NCBI GenBank assembly: GCA_913056385.1 | Contig: CAJXND010000016.1 | Location: 1-39,157, forward strand | Length of the DNA: 39,157 nt | Direction: 5' to 3' | Source: an uncultured Ectothiorhodospiraceae bacterium | Lineage (GTDB): Bacteria; Pseudomonadota; Gammaproteobacteria; Nitrococcales; Nitrococcaceae | Part shown: positions 8,575-17,077 of the stretch, piece by piece | Position numbering within the stretch: the first letter of the stretch is position 1 | Layout: every line of letters starts with the position of its first letter | Translations under genes and position numbers: made by a program | The notes under the pieces: model-generated | What the model saw: only the letters and a program-made list of their open reading frames with translations | Told to the model about the DNA's origin: nothing | Databases searched by the model: none

Positions 8575-9003
8575 ATGCGGCTTTCGACCAAGGGGCGATA
8601 TTCGGTCACGACCATCATGGATCTGGCCCTGCACCAGGACAGCGGTCCGGTGGCGCTGGTGGATATCTCCCGCCGACAGAATCTCTCGCTTTCCTACCTC
8701 GAGCAGCTCTTCGCCCAACTGCGCCGCCACGGCCTGGTGCGAGGCGTGCGGGGGCCGGGGGGTGGCTACTGCCTGGCGCGGACGCCCGAAGAGATCAGCG
8801 TGGCCGATGTCATTCTGGCCGTTGAGCAGCCGGTGGATGCCACGGCCTGTGCCGGTGAGGAGGACTGCGACGGCGGCGAGCGTTGCCTCACCCACGATCT
8901 CTGGGCCGAGCTTTCCGGGCAGATCCAGAACTTTTTGGCCGGGATCAGTTTGGCGGCGCTGGCTGCCAACCCCGACTTACTGAATGCCGCCGGCCTGGAG
9001 TGA
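8575..9003 (+). CDS. iscR: IscR-type Rrf2 transcriptional regulator with [2Fe-2S] ligands
   Basis: A 142-residue Rrf2-family regulator. The N-terminal winged helix (MRLSTKGRYSVTTIMDLA) is followed by GVRGPGGGYCLAR and the cluster loop. Cys92, Cys98, Cys104 and His107 fall at exactly the same residue numbers as the iron-sulfur ligands of E. coli IscR (C-x5-C-x5-C-x2-H). IscR senses cluster supply and regulates Fe-S assembly genes. No isc or suf genes follow: the next gene is convergent, one base away. The open frame extends 18 codons upstream into yqiB, but the ATG at 8575 gives the canonical start. No clear ribosome-binding site is visible, so coupling to yqiB is possible. Confidence 0.9.
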   Translation: MRLSTKGRYSVTTIMDLALHQDSGPVALVDISRRQNLSLSYLEQLFAQLRRHGLVRGVRGPGGGYCLARTPEEISVADVILAVEQPVDATACAGEEDCDGGERCLTHDLWAELSGQIQNFLAGISLAALAANPDLLNAAGLE

Positions 9004-9004
9004 A

Positions 9005-9679
9005 TCAGGACTCCAGGTTCACGAGACCCATTTTCACGGCCGCGAGGGTCGCCTCCGCCCGGGTCGAGACATTGATCTTGAGATAGATTGCCTTGATATG
9101 CCCCGCGACGGTCGATGGTCGTATGGCCAGTGCCTCACCCACCCGGTGCCGGTCCCATCCCTGCGAGAGCAGCTTGAGGACCTCCACCTCGCGCCTCGTG
9201 AGCCCGACCGTCTCGACGCTGGCACGCAGCGACCCGTCGTTGATCCCATCCCGAGGCGCCCGGCGATGGAAGCGGCGGAGGATCTGCCGCATGATCTCCG
9301 GTGAAAGCCCCGGCTCTCCCTTGCCGATGCCGGCGAGCAGACGCTTGATGCCGGCGTCGCTCTGATCCTTGAGGATGTAGCCATCGATGCCGTGCCGAAG
9401 CGCGGCAAGGACATGGGCGTCGTCGTCATGCCGGGTGATCAGCACTCGCGCCGCTTCCGGATAGAGCGTCAGCGTCTGTTCGATGAGCTCCAGCCCCGAC
9501 CCATCCGGCAGGTAGAAATCTGTCACCAGCAAGCCGGGCATATAGCGACCCAGACGGGCATGGCCATCCCTGATGCCTGTCGCCGTGGTGAGATCAATCT
9601 GCGGCCAGAGGTTAACGAGAATCTGACTGACACGATGCTGTTCCATCGGATCCGGGTCGATCACCAGCGCGCGCTTCAT
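9005..9679 (-). CDS. NarL/FixJ-type response regulator (orphan)
   Basis: A 224-residue two-domain regulator. The receiver domain (about 1-125) has the acidic pair Asp8/Asp10 and phospho-acceptor Asp54 in LVTDFYLPDGSGL, plus the conserved Lys in GYILKDQ. The C-terminal LuxR-type helix-turn-helix (about 160-215) reads LTRREVEVLKLLSQGW then RPSTVAGHIKAIYLKINVSTR. The ATG at 9679 is preceded by AAGGA at 8 bases; an upstream TTG at 9697 is less likely. No histidine kinase is nearby. It sits 95 bp downstream of the amino-acid transporter operon on the same strand, but a candidate promoter of its own precedes it. Targets are unknown. Confidence 0.88.
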   Translation of the reverse strand: MKRALVIDPDPMEQHRVSQILVNLWPQIDLTTATGIRDGHARLGRYMPGLLVTDFYLPDGSGLELIEQTLTLYPEAARVLITRHDDDAHVLAALRHGIDGYILKDQSDAGIKRLLAGIGKGEPGLSPEIMRQILRRFHRRAPRDGINDGSLRASVETVGLTRREVEVLKLLSQGWDRHRVGEALAIRPSTVAGHIKAIYLKINVSTRAEATLAAVKMGLVNLES

Positions 9680-9724
9680 TCCACGATCCTTCGCCAAACG
9701 GCCCCGTCGCGGCAGTAGAACTGA

Positions 9725-9733
9725 TGTATAGCA
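9725..9733 (-). promoter_or_regulatory. Extended -10 promoter element for the response regulator
   Basis: On the minus strand TGCTATACA (9733-9725) is a TGn-extended -10 with a 4/6 hexamer, placed about 46 bases before the ATG at 9679. A good -35 is not visible, as is common for extended -10 promoters. Confidence 0.3.
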
Positions 9734-9738
9734 GGCCG

Positions 9739-9765
9739 GGCGGCATGTTCATAGCTTTTGCCGCC
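9739..9765 (-). repeat. Inverted repeat after the transporter ATPase gene
   Basis: GGCGGCA (9739-9745) and TGCCGCC (9759-9765) form a 7-bp stem with a 13-base loop just past the end of the ABC ATPase gene (stop at 9775). No T-run follows on the minus strand. It may end or protect the operon mRNA; it also sits just upstream of the response-regulator -10, so it could instead be an operator. Confidence 0.35.
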
Positions 9766-9774
9766 AGTCGGTGC

Positions 9775-10578
9775 CTAATGCTGGAGAATCTGCTCAAGGA
9801 ATTCACGCGTGCGGGGCTGTTGCGGATTGGTAAAGAAATCACCCGGGGCCGCTGTCTCGACGATTTCGCCACCATCCATGAAGATGACGCGGTCGGCGAC
9901 GGTTTTCGCGAATCCCATCTCGTGGGTCACACAGAGCATGGTCATGCCGCTGCCGGCAAGCTCCACCATGACATCAAGGACCTCCTTGATCATCTCCGGA
10001 TCCAGCGCGGAGGTGGGCTCATCGAAGAGCATGATCTTGGGCTGCATGCACAGCGCACGGGCGATGGCCACGCGCTGCTGCTGACCGCCGGAGAGTTGCC
10101 CGGGGTACTTGTGGGCCTGATCCGGGATGCGAACCCGCTCCAGGTAGTGCATGCCGGTCTCGATGGCCTCGTTGCGGGGCGTCTTCCTGACCCAGATGGG
10201 GGCGAGCAGGCAGTTCTCCAGCACGCTGAGGTGGGGGAAGAGATTGAAGTGCTGGAAGACCATGCCGACCTCGCGCCGGATCGCCTCGATGTTCTTGACG
10301 TCTTCATTCAACTCAACGCCGTCGACGGTGATCCGGCCGCGTTGGTGCGCCTCCAGGTGATTGATGCATCGGATAAAGGTGGACTTGCCTGATCCCGAGG
10401 GACCACAGATGACAATCCGTTCGCCCTTGCGGACATCGAGATTCAGCGACTTGAGCACATGAAAGTCGCCGAACCACTTGTTCAGGTCATCGACCTGGAT
10501 GATGGCCTCGTCGCGGGCCACCGATTCCACCGGCGATGCAACGCTCTCGGGCTCCAGCCCGGTCTCCGTCTGCTGCAT
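9775..10578 (-). CDS. aapP: General L-amino-acid ABC transporter, ATP-binding protein
   Basis: A 267-residue polar-amino-acid ABC ATPase. Walker [10 protein letters not shown] (59-67), the signature LSGGQQQR (162-169), Walker B IMLFDEP (182-188) and the switch His in CVTHEMG are intact. An extra 20-residue acidic N-terminal extension precedes the domain. It is the last gene of a four-gene minus-strand operon (binding protein, two permeases, ATPase), 14 bases after the second permease gene, and energises uptake at the inner membrane. The order and sizes match aapJQMP/bztABCD systems for broad uptake of L-amino acids, especially Glu, Gln, Asp and Asn. Confidence 0.93.
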   Translation of the reverse strand: MQQTETGLEPESVASPVESVARDEAIIQVDDLNKWFGDFHVLKSLNLDVRKGERIVICGPSGSGKSTFIRCINHLEAHQRGRITVDGVELNEDVKNIEAIRREVGMVFQHFNLFPHLSVLENCLLAPIWVRKTPRNEAIETGMHYLERVRIPDQAHKYPGQLSGGQQQRVAIARALCMQPKIMLFDEPTSALDPEMIKEVLDVMVELAGSGMTMLCVTHEMGFAKTVADRVIFMDGGEIVETAAPGDFFTNPQQPRTREFLEQILQH

Positions 10579-10592
10579 GATCGATCCTACCC

Positions 10593-11693
10593 CTAGTTCC
10601 TGTGACCGGTTTCCAGCTGCTTCTCGAGGCGATGGCTGTAGCGCGACATGCCGAAGCAGAACACCCAGAAGCAGAAGGCGACGAACAGGTAGCCCTCTGC
10701 CATGACATTACTCCAGGCCGGATCGCTCAGCGTGGATTTGACCGCGCCCAGCAGGTCGAACAGCCCGATGATCAAAACAAGCGTCGTATCCTTGAACAGC
10801 GAAATGACGGTGTTGGCAATGCCCGGGATGACGATCTTGAGCGCCTGGGGCAGGATGATCAGCTGCATGCGGCGCCAGTAACCAAGCCCGAGGGCCTCTG
10901 CAGCCTCGTACTGCCCCCGCGGGATGGCCTGCAGTCCACCGCGCACGACCTCGGCCATGTAGGCCGACTGGAAAAGGGTAATACCCACCAGCGCCCGGAG
11001 CAGTTTGTCAAAGGTGACGCCGTCGGGCAGGAAGAGCGGCAGCATGACCGAGGCCATGAACAGGATGGTGATCAGTGGCACGGCTCGCCAGAATTCGATG
11101 AAGACCACGCAGATGCCCCGGATGACGGGCATCTCCGAGCGGCGGCCGAGGGCCAGCAGGATGCCGATGGGCAGGGCGGCGAGGATCCCCACATAGGCGA
11201 GAATGAGGGTGAGCATCAGCCCGCCCCAGCGCGAGGTCGGCACGGACTCGAGGCCGAAGTGGCCGCCCGCGATCAGGAAGTAGGCGGCAAGCGGCAGACC
11301 GGTGATACCAAAAATGGCCAGCCACTTGCGGATCGTCGTCGGCAGCGGGAGGAATTGCGGCACCACACTGAGGGCGAACAGCGCGAAGACCAGATTGGGG
11401 CGCCACCGGAATTCGGCCGGATAGAAGCCGTAGATGAAAAAACCGAGCCGCTGCTCGACGAATACCCAGCAGGCGCCGTCCGGATTGCAGGCATCCGCGC
11501 CATCGCCGGTGAACACGGCCTGGATGAACGCCCAGTTGATCAGCGGGACGAAGGTACTGATCAGCCAATAGCCGATCACCACGGTCAGCACGCTGTTGTA
11601 CCAGGTAGAGAAGAGGTGCTCCCGGAGCCACCGCAGCCATCCCCGCTGACTGATGGGTGGTGGCTGATCGGGCAGTGGCTGATGCGTGGCCAT
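10593..11693 (-). CDS. aapM: General L-amino-acid ABC transporter permease, AapM type
   Basis: A 366-residue inner-membrane permease of the polar-amino-acid HisM type. It has the long N-terminal part typical of AapM, including a periplasmic loop with two Cys (residues 65-80). The ATPase-contact EAA loop is at about 261-290 ([15 protein letters not shown], then [11 protein letters not shown]). It forms the translocation pore with AapQ. The gene starts 4 bases after the aapQ stop, so the two are cotranscribed. Confidence 0.92.
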   Translation of the reverse strand: MATHQPLPDQPPPISQRGWLRWLREHLFSTWYNSVLTVVIGYWLISTFVPLINWAFIQAVFTGDGADACNPDGACWVFVEQRLGFFIYGFYPAEFRWRPNLVFALFALSVVPQFLPLPTTIRKWLAIFGITGLPLAAYFLIAGGHFGLESVPTSRWGGLMLTLILAYVGILAALPIGILLALGRRSEMPVIRGICVVFIEFWRAVPLITILFMASVMLPLFLPDGVTFDKLLRALVGITLFQSAYMAEVVRGGLQAIPRGQYEAAEALGLGYWRRMQLIILPQALKIVIPGIANTVISLFKDTTLVLIIGLFDLLGAVKSTLSDPAWSNVMAEGYLFVAFCFWVFCFGMSRYSHRLEKQLETGHRN

Positions 11694-11697
11694 CGTT

Positions 11698-12885
11698 CTA
11701 TCGCTCCTTGAGCGCGACCGCGCGGTTGTAGAGGTTCATTAGCACTGAGATCGCGAGGCTGATGGTCAGGTACACCGCCATGGTCATGGCCACGATCTCC
11801 ACCGCCTGACCGGTCTGGTTCAGTGTTGTCCCCATGAAGACATTCACCAGGTCGGGGTAGCCAATGGCGACCGCCAGGGATGAGTTCTTGGTCAGGTTCA
11901 GGTACTGACTGGTGAGCGGCGGGATGATGACGCGCAGGGCCTGCGGGATGACCACCAGACGCAGAACCCGGCGCGCCGGCAGGCCCAGCGCCAGTGCGGC
12001 CTCGGTCTGCCCCTTGTCGACGGAGACGATGCCGGATCGCACGATCTCGGCGATGAACGAGGCGGTATAGAGCGTCAGCGCCAGGAGGAGGGCGCCCAGT
12101 TCGGGGATGGCCGTGATGCCCCCGCGGAAGTTGAAGCCGCCCAATGAGGGAACATCCCAGCTCACCGGTCCGCCCGTGAGGAGATAGCCCAGCAGCGGCA
12201 GGCCGGGGATCAGCACCACGGCGATGGGCAGGACCGGGAAAATCCGCCCCGTGGCCGCCTGCCGGCGCCGGGCCCAGATGGCCAGCACCACAATCGTGGC
12301 GAGGGCGATCACCAGCCCCGTGCCCATGACCCAGGCACCGGGCTCGAAAACAGGTTTGGGCAGCACGATGCCGCGATTGCTCATGAAGGCGATATCGCCA
12401 ACGTTCACTGCCTGGCGCGGGCCGGGCAGGGCGCCGAGTACCGCGAAATACCAGAAGAATATCTGCAGCAGCAGCGGGATGTTGCGGAAGACTTCGATGT
12501 AGGCAAGGGCAACCTTGGCCACCAGCCAGTTGCTCGACAGCCGGGCGATGCCGACAACAAAACCGACAATGGTCGCCAGCAGAATGCCCAGGCCGGAAAC
12601 CAGCAGGGTATTCATCAGCCCGACAAGGAAGGTCTGGCCGTAGCTCATGGTCTCGTTGTAGGGGATGAGACTCATGATGATGCCGAAGCCGGCGGTTTCA
12701 TTGAGAAAGCCGAAGCCGGTGCTGATACCGCGGCTTTCCATGTTGCTGACCGTGTTATGGAACAGGGTGTAGCCAACCCAGGCCACGCCCGCAATGGCGA
12801 GAATCTGGAAGACAACGGAACGAACCCGGGGATCGTTCCAGGGTTTCGGGCGTCCGGGGCGAAGCGGCCGCGGATCGGTGGTCAT
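11698..12885 (-). CDS. aapQ: General L-amino-acid ABC transporter permease, AapQ type
   Basis: A 395-residue permease, close to the roughly 400 residues of known AapQ proteins. The N-terminus carries the family-typical FQILAIAGVAWVGYTLFHNT stretch. The middle has a long inserted membrane region (about 150-230), and the EAA loop lies near 293-323 (TEAALALGLPARRVLRL, IPQALRVIIPP). It partners AapM. ATG at 12885 is preceded by AGGG at 7 bases. An 84-bp gap containing a strong hairpin separates it from the binding-protein gene upstream. Confidence 0.93.
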   Translation of the reverse strand: MTTDPRPLRPGRPKPWNDPRVRSVVFQILAIAGVAWVGYTLFHNTVSNMESRGISTGFGFLNETAGFGIIMSLIPYNETMSYGQTFLVGLMNTLLVSGLGILLATIVGFVVGIARLSSNWLVAKVALAYIEVFRNIPLLLQIFFWYFAVLGALPGPRQAVNVGDIAFMSNRGIVLPKPVFEPGAWVMGTGLVIALATIVVLAIWARRRQAATGRIFPVLPIAVVLIPGLPLLGYLLTGGPVSWDVPSLGGFNFRGGITAIPELGALLLALTLYTASFIAEIVRSGIVSVDKGQTEAALALGLPARRVLRLVVIPQALRVIIPPLTSQYLNLTKNSSLAVAIGYPDLVNVFMGTTLNQTGQAVEIVAMTMAVYLTISLAISVLMNLYNRAVALKER

Positions 12886-12921
12886 GATACCGCCCTATTC
12901 CGCTGATGGTTGGGGGTTGGA

Positions 12922-12943
12922 GCGGGGCCGGTTCCGGCCCCGC
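12922..12943 (-). repeat. Intercistronic hairpin between binding-protein and permease genes
   Basis: A perfect 10-base inverted repeat (GCGGGGCCGG, 12922-12931, against 12934-12943) lies in the gap after the binding-protein stop. Such hairpins in ABC operons usually protect the binding-protein mRNA or attenuate read-through so that more binding protein than permease is made. No T-run follows, so partial termination or RNA stabilisation is the likelier role. Confidence 0.6.
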
Positions 12944-12969
12944 CCGTTCATCACATTCCGTTGGTTGGC

Positions 12970-13989
12970 CTACCGGAACGGTGGTGCGTACAGGATGCCA
13001 CCGTCCGTCCAGAGGGCGTTGACGCCACGGCTCAGGCCAATGGGTGTGTCCGGGCCGACATTACGGTCGAACATCTCGCCGTAGTTGCCGATCTCGGAGA
13101 TCACCTCGACCATGAAGTCATCATTGAGCCCGAGAATCTCGCCCATGTTGCCGTCCGCGCCGAGGATGCGCTCGACGTTCGGGTTGTTGGAGTCGACCAT
13201 TTCATCGACGTTGGTCGAGTCGACGCCATACTCCTCGGCGTTGATCTGCCCGAACAGGACCCACTTCACGACGTTGAACCACTCGTCATCACCCTGACGG
13301 ACCACGGGGCCGAGGGGTTCCTTGGAAATCACCTCGGGGAGGATGACCGCCGAGTCCGGATCGCTCAGCTGCGTGCGCAGTGCCGCCAGCTGGGAGGTGT
13401 CGGAGGTCAGGATGTCGCAGCGGTTGTTGTCGAAGCCCTGGGCACTGGCTTCCGAGGTATCGAACACCACGGCCTCATATTCCATGTCGTTGGCACGGAA
13501 GAAATCGGCAAGGTTGAGCTCGGTGGTGGTGCCCGCCTGGGTGCAGACCGCCGCGCCGTCGAGGTCATAGGCGCTGTCGACCCCGAGCGCCTCTTTGACG
13601 AGGAAGCCCTGGCCGTCATAGTAGTTGGTGCCGGTGAAGTTGAGGCCCAGCGAGGCGTCACGCGTGGTCGTCCAGGTGGTATTGCGCGAAAGCACATCGA
13701 TCTCGCCGGACTGAAGCGCTGTGAATCGCTCGGCGGCCGTCAGCGGAATGAATTCGACTGCATTGGCGTCCCCCAGAACGGCGGCCGCCACCGCCCGGCA
13801 GGTATCAACGTCGAGACCCGTCCAGTTGCCGTCGCTGTCCGGCTGCGAGAATCCCGGCAGGCCGTTGCTCACGCCGCAGCGCAGCTGGCCCGCGTCGCGG
13901 ACATCTTCCAGTGTCGAGGCCTGAGCCTGCGCCCCCAGAGCCAGTAGCCCCGTGGCGGCGAGCCCGAACATAATCATTGTCTTCTTCAT
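12970..13989 (-). CDS. aapJ: General L-amino-acid ABC transporter substrate-binding protein, AapJ type
   Basis: A 339-residue periplasmic protein with a signal peptide (about 1-24, cleavage after AQA) and a bacterial SBP family 3 fold. The mature N-terminus STLEDVRDAGQLRCGVS and the LSRNTTWTTTRDAS motif are characteristic of AapJ/BztA. I chose the ATG at 13989 because AGGGG lies 9 bases upstream and the signal peptide starts MKKTMIMFG; an ATG at 14010 would add seven residues and bury that site. It is the first gene of the aapJQMP operon and sits about 50 bases downstream of a predicted sigma-54 transcription start. Confidence 0.93.
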   Translation of the reverse strand: MKKTMIMFGLAATGLLALGAQAQASTLEDVRDAGQLRCGVSNGLPGFSQPDSDGNWTGLDVDTCRAVAAAVLGDANAVEFIPLTAAERFTALQSGEIDVLSRNTTWTTTRDASLGLNFTGTNYYDGQGFLVKEALGVDSAYDLDGAAVCTQAGTTTELNLADFFRANDMEYEAVVFDTSEASAQGFDNNRCDILTSDTSQLAALRTQLSDPDSAVILPEVISKEPLGPVVRQGDDEWFNVVKWVLFGQINAEEYGVDSTNVDEMVDSNNPNVERILGADGNMGEILGLNDDFMVEVISEIGNYGEMFDRNVGPDTPIGLSRGVNALWTDGGILYAPPFR

Positions 13990-14048
13990 CACTGCGTTCC
14001 CCTGTTGCATCGAGGTTGTGCGAAGCCGTCATGGCGCTCTTTGGTAAC

Positions 14049-14063
14049 GCAAGGCCCGTGCCA
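14049..14063 (-). promoter_or_regulatory. Sigma-54 promoter (-24/-12) for the aapJQMP operon
   Basis: On the minus strand TGGCAC (14063-14058), five bases, then TTGC (14052-14049) reproduces the sigma-54 consensus TGGCAC-N5-TTGC exactly, preceded by another T. Transcription is predicted to start near 14038, leaving a leader of about 50 bases before the aapJ ATG. Sigma-54 control implies an enhancer-binding activator, most plausibly NtrC for an amino-acid uptake operon; that part is inferred. Confidence 0.8.
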
Positions 14064-14127
14064 ACAGGTCATTCTCCTCCTCCCGGCGGGCCCGCGTCCC
14101 TTGATCGCCCTCCCCTTATGTCATGAA

Positions 14128-14174
14128 TGCACCAGCGTGGACAAGACATGGCAAAGGTGCACTGTTATGGCGCG
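14128..14174. promoter_or_regulatory. Two NtrC-like upstream activator sites
   Basis: Two 17-base dyads resemble the NtrC consensus TGCACC-N5-GGTGCA: TGCACC-AGCGT-GGACAA (14128-14144) and TGCACT-GTTAT-GGCGCG (14158-14174). Their centres are 30 bp apart, about three helical turns, at roughly -98 and -128 from the predicted sigma-54 start. A weaker third half-site (GGTGCG, 14198-14203) continues the spacing. Spacing and distance fit an enhancer, although each right arm is degenerate. Confidence 0.5.
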
Positions 14175-14249
14175 AAGGCTCGGCATGGACGCGAATTGGT
14201 GCGGCTGCGACGATAGAGATCATGCCCCTGAACGCCATGGAGTTGCCGA

Positions 14250-15392
14250 ATGACCGCTGCGTTCGCCCTGTTCCTTCCCCGCCATATCCGCTTCGGCCGC
14301 GGGACGGCCGGGGATGCAGCCCGGACCATCGCCGCACTCGGCCGGCGTCCGCTGCTCGTCCATGGTGCAAATGCGGACCGGGCCCACTGGCTCATTCAGG
14401 CCCTTGATGAAGCCGGACGAACGCCCTGGCGCATTGCCTGTCCGCGGGAGCCCGACATCGAACTGATCGAACAGGGTGTCGCCCTCGGGCGAGAGGTGGG
14501 TGCCGACATGGTCATCGGGCTGGGCGGTGGCTCGGTGATCGATATGGCCAAGGCTCTCGCCGGCCTGATTCCGGCCGGCGGTGCGGTGATCGATCACCTC
14601 GAGGTCGTGGGGGGAGGGCAGGCGCTGGATGCCGATCCGCTGCCCCTCGTGGCGGTGCCGACAACGGCCGGCACGGGCACGGAAGCCACGCGGAATGCGG
14701 TCATCGACGTGCCCTCGGCACAGCGGAAGGTCTCGCTGCGTGATCCGAGGCTGCTGCCGGCAACGGCCATTGTGGATCCCGCCTTGACCGATTCCGCCCC
14801 GCGACACGTCACCCTGGCAAGCGGCCTCGACGCGATTACGCAGGTCATCGAACCCTACATCAGCCGCCAGGCAAATCGGTTTACAGACGCCATTTGCCGG
14901 GATGCCATCCCGGTTGGTCTGCGGGCCCTGGTGCGCCTGATGGTGGCGGAGGATGCGGCGGCTCGCGACGATATGGCCTGGGTCAGCCTGAGTGGCGGCC
15001 TGGCGCTGGCCAATGCGAAACTGGGTGCGGTCCATGGGTTGGCCGGCCCGCTGGGTGGCGTGACGGACCTGCCGCACGGGGTGATTGCCGGGGCACTGCT
15101 ACCTCCGGTGCTGAGGGCCAATCGCGAGTTCGTTCATGGTCAGGTGGCCGCGCGCATCCAGGAAGTGGAGCAGTGGATCGCGGCGGCGCTTGGCTGTGGG
15201 ACCGACGAGGCCATCGATCGTCTCGCCGCCTGGTCCCGCACCGCGGGATTACCCGGTCTGGGGGCATCGGGCCTGGACCCGTCATCGCTGGCGACCATCG
15301 CCGAGACGGCCGCCGGCTCATCGTCGATGAAGGGCAACCCGGTGGTGCTGCCGGCGGCGAGATTGGTGCAGGCGATGGAAGAGGCCTGGTAG
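14250..15392 (+). CDS. Iron-containing alcohol dehydrogenase family protein
   Basis: A 380-residue member of the group III alcohol dehydrogenase family. The NAD(P)-binding GGGS motif is at 92-95, and PTTAGTGTEATRNAVI at 137-152. Of the four metal ligands in E. coli FucO, Asp194, His262 and His276 are present, but the second position is Gln198 rather than His; the accessory His of HGMAH is Gly266. This variant occurs in some family members, so metal use or substrate may differ from classical alcohol dehydrogenases. It stands alone, divergent from the aap operon. Substrate unknown. Confidence 0.85.
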   Translation: MTAAFALFLPRHIRFGRGTAGDAARTIAALGRRPLLVHGANADRAHWLIQALDEAGRTPWRIACPREPDIELIEQGVALGREVGADMVIGLGGGSVIDMAKALAGLIPAGGAVIDHLEVVGGGQALDADPLPLVAVPTTAGTGTEATRNAVIDVPSAQRKVSLRDPRLLPATAIVDPALTDSAPRHVTLASGLDAITQVIEPYISRQANRFTDAICRDAIPVGLRALVRLMVAEDAAARDDMAWVSLSGGLALANAKLGAVHGLAGPLGGVTDLPHGVIAGALLPPVLRANREFVHGQVAARIQEVEQWIAAALGCGTDEAIDRLAAWSRTAGLPGLGASGLDPSSLATIAETAAGSSSMKGNPVVLPAARLVQAMEEAW

Positions 15393-15414
15393 GGCTTTCG
15401 TCGCTATGCAATGG

Positions 15415-15443
15415 CTGACGGGACGGCGTGGCTCTGCTACCTT
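15415..15443 (+). promoter_or_regulatory. Candidate bioY promoter
   Basis: CTGACG (15415-15420) and TACCTT (15438-15443) are 17 bases apart with a TGC extended -10. The predicted start near 15450 gives a leader of about 24 bases. No BirA or BioR operator is recognisable. Confidence 0.3.
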
Positions 15444-15473
15444 TCAACCCTGTCGGTTCTAAAGGGAAGTGTC

Positions 15474-16040
15474 ATGGCAGCGAGAGCACAGTGGATGGTC
15501 GGTGAGTGGGCGTCGCAGAGCCTCACTCGTCAGGTGGTTTCCGTACTGGCCGGCACGCTGTTGCTGGCGCTCTCCGCGCGGGTCCAGATTCCCTTCTGGC
15601 CGGTTCCCTTCAGCATGCAGACCTTCGTTGTCCTGGCGCTGGGCATGGTCTACGGGCCTGCCCTCGGCGCCGCGACGGTGCTGGCCTATCTTGGCCAGGG
15701 TCTTGTCGGCCTGCCGGTATTCGTGGCCGGCGGCGGTCCGGCCTATCTCGCCGGGCCCACCGGCGGTTACCTGCTGGGCATGGTCCCGGCGGCATGGGTT
15801 GCCGGTGAGCTGGTACGCCGTGGCTGGGGCGCCAGCCCGGTCCGGGCGGTCGCGGCCGCGGTGGCGGGTAACCTGGCGGTTTACGTCCTCGGCGTGACCT
15901 GGCTGGCCGTCTGGCTGGGCGGTCTGTCCCAGGCCGTCACCGTCGGACTGCTGCCGTTCCTCCCCGGTGCGGCCATGAAAGTCGTTGGTGCGGGACTCCT
16001 GGTCTGGGGACTGACGCGCTACGCCGGAAGACGCGCATAG
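15474..16040 (+). CDS. bioY: Biotin uptake protein BioY (ECF S component)
   Basis: A 188-residue membrane protein with about six hydrophobic spans and BioY hallmarks: ARVQIPFWPVPFSMQTF in the first third, YLGQGLVGLPVFAGG-like sequence in the middle (AGGGPAYLAGPTGGYLLG), and a C-terminal FLPGAAMKVVGA. It binds biotin and imports it alone or with ECF energising subunits; no bioM or bioN gene is nearby. The ATG at 15474 has AGGGAAG about 5 bases upstream and is preferred over the longer open frame from 15411. It lies 48 bp upstream of a hydrolase gene and a propionyl-CoA synthetase gene on the same strand. Confidence 0.93.
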   Translation: MAARAQWMVGEWASQSLTRQVVSVLAGTLLLALSARVQIPFWPVPFSMQTFVVLALGMVYGPALGAATVLAYLGQGLVGLPVFVAGGGPAYLAGPTGGYLLGMVPAAWVAGELVRRGWGASPVRAVAAAVAGNLAVYVLGVTWLAVWLGGLSQAVTVGLLPFLPGAAMKVVGAGLLVWGLTRYAGRRA

Positions 16041-16088
16041 TCCGACCCGGTGCCCGCGGGGCGGGGCCGAGCAGAGAGGAGGAGAGCA

Positions 16089-17042
16089 GTGAGCGACCGT
16101 TCGAACGCGGAGCCTCTCGCCGAGATCGCGCCGGGACTGATGCGGTGCGACACGGGTTACCTGCGTTCCGGTCATACGGCCTGTTATCTGCTTTCCAACG
16201 GCGGTCGTGCCGCCATCATCGATACCGGTGTCGGGGCCAGCGTACCGGGCATCCTCGATGCGCTCGCCGGACAGGGTATTCCGCGTGACGCCGTCGACTG
16301 GGTCATCCCCACCCATGTCCACCTTGATCATGCCGGTGGCGCCGGTGGTCTGATGCAGGGCCTGCCGAACGCGCGGCTCGGTATCCACCCCTCGGGCGCG
16401 GAGCATATGGCCGATCCAGGCCGACTCGAGGCGGGCGTCCGGGCGCTCTACGGCGATGAATTCTTCGATCGCGAGTATGCACCCCTCACCCCGGTTGCCC
16501 GCGAGCGCATGGTGACGCTGGATGACGGCGAAACGGTTTTCGTCGGCCAGCGTCCGCTTGAGGTGTTGCATACCCCCGGGCACGCCTGGCACCACCTGAG
16601 TCTCCATGATGTTGACGCCTCGGTGCTGATTGCCGGTGATGCCTTTGGCGCGAGCTACCCGGGCTATATCCAGGCGCGCGGCCTGTTCCTGGTCCCGGTG
16701 GTGCCGCCGCCGCAGTTCAATCCGGAGGCCTATCGCGCCACGCTGGCAAGGATCGTCGCGCTGGCGCCGCGCAGGGTTGCCCCGGCGCATTTCCCCACCA
16801 TCGACGCGGTTGACGCGGCGGCATCGGTGCTCGAGGAGATGCTGGATGCTGCCATCGAATGGACCTGGCAGGCTGCGTCGGCGGCGGATCTCAATCAGCG
16901 CCTGCTGGATGGCTGGTGCCGTTGGCTGCCAGCGGATGCCACGCGGGAACAGCTCGAGCGGGATTTCGGGCTCGATATCTGGCTGACGTCCGAGGGCCTC
17001 TGGCTCTGGCGCAGTAAACAGGAAAGAAAGGCCGCACGCTGA
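16089..17042 (+). CDS. Metallo-beta-lactamase-fold hydrolase
   Basis: A 317-residue MBL-fold protein. Zinc ligands are all visible: THVHLDH (His76, His78, Asp80, His81), His155 in HTPGHAWHH, Asp174 in IAGDAFG and His224 in PAHFP. A C-terminal helical extension (about 235-317) is longer than in glyoxalase II. The GTG at 16089 has a strong AGGAGG site at 7 bases, better than the GTG at 16050. It is 35 bases upstream of prpE. By family it could hydrolyse a thioester or lactone; given the neighbour, an acyl-CoA or acyl-glutathione substrate is a guess only. Confidence 0.85.
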   Translation: MSDRSNAEPLAEIAPGLMRCDTGYLRSGHTACYLLSNGGRAAIIDTGVGASVPGILDALAGQGIPRDAVDWVIPTHVHLDHAGGAGGLMQGLPNARLGIHPSGAEHMADPGRLEAGVRALYGDEFFDREYAPLTPVARERMVTLDDGETVFVGQRPLEVLHTPGHAWHHLSLHDVDASVLIAGDAFGASYPGYIQARGLFLVPVVPPPQFNPEAYRATLARIVALAPRRVAPAHFPTIDAVDAAASVLEEMLDAAIEWTWQAASAADLNQRLLDGWCRWLPADATREQLERDFGLDIWLTSEGLWLWRSKQERKAAR

Positions 17043-17077
17043 AAGGGCGCGGCTGCAAATGGAGGAGAGTGGCCGCA

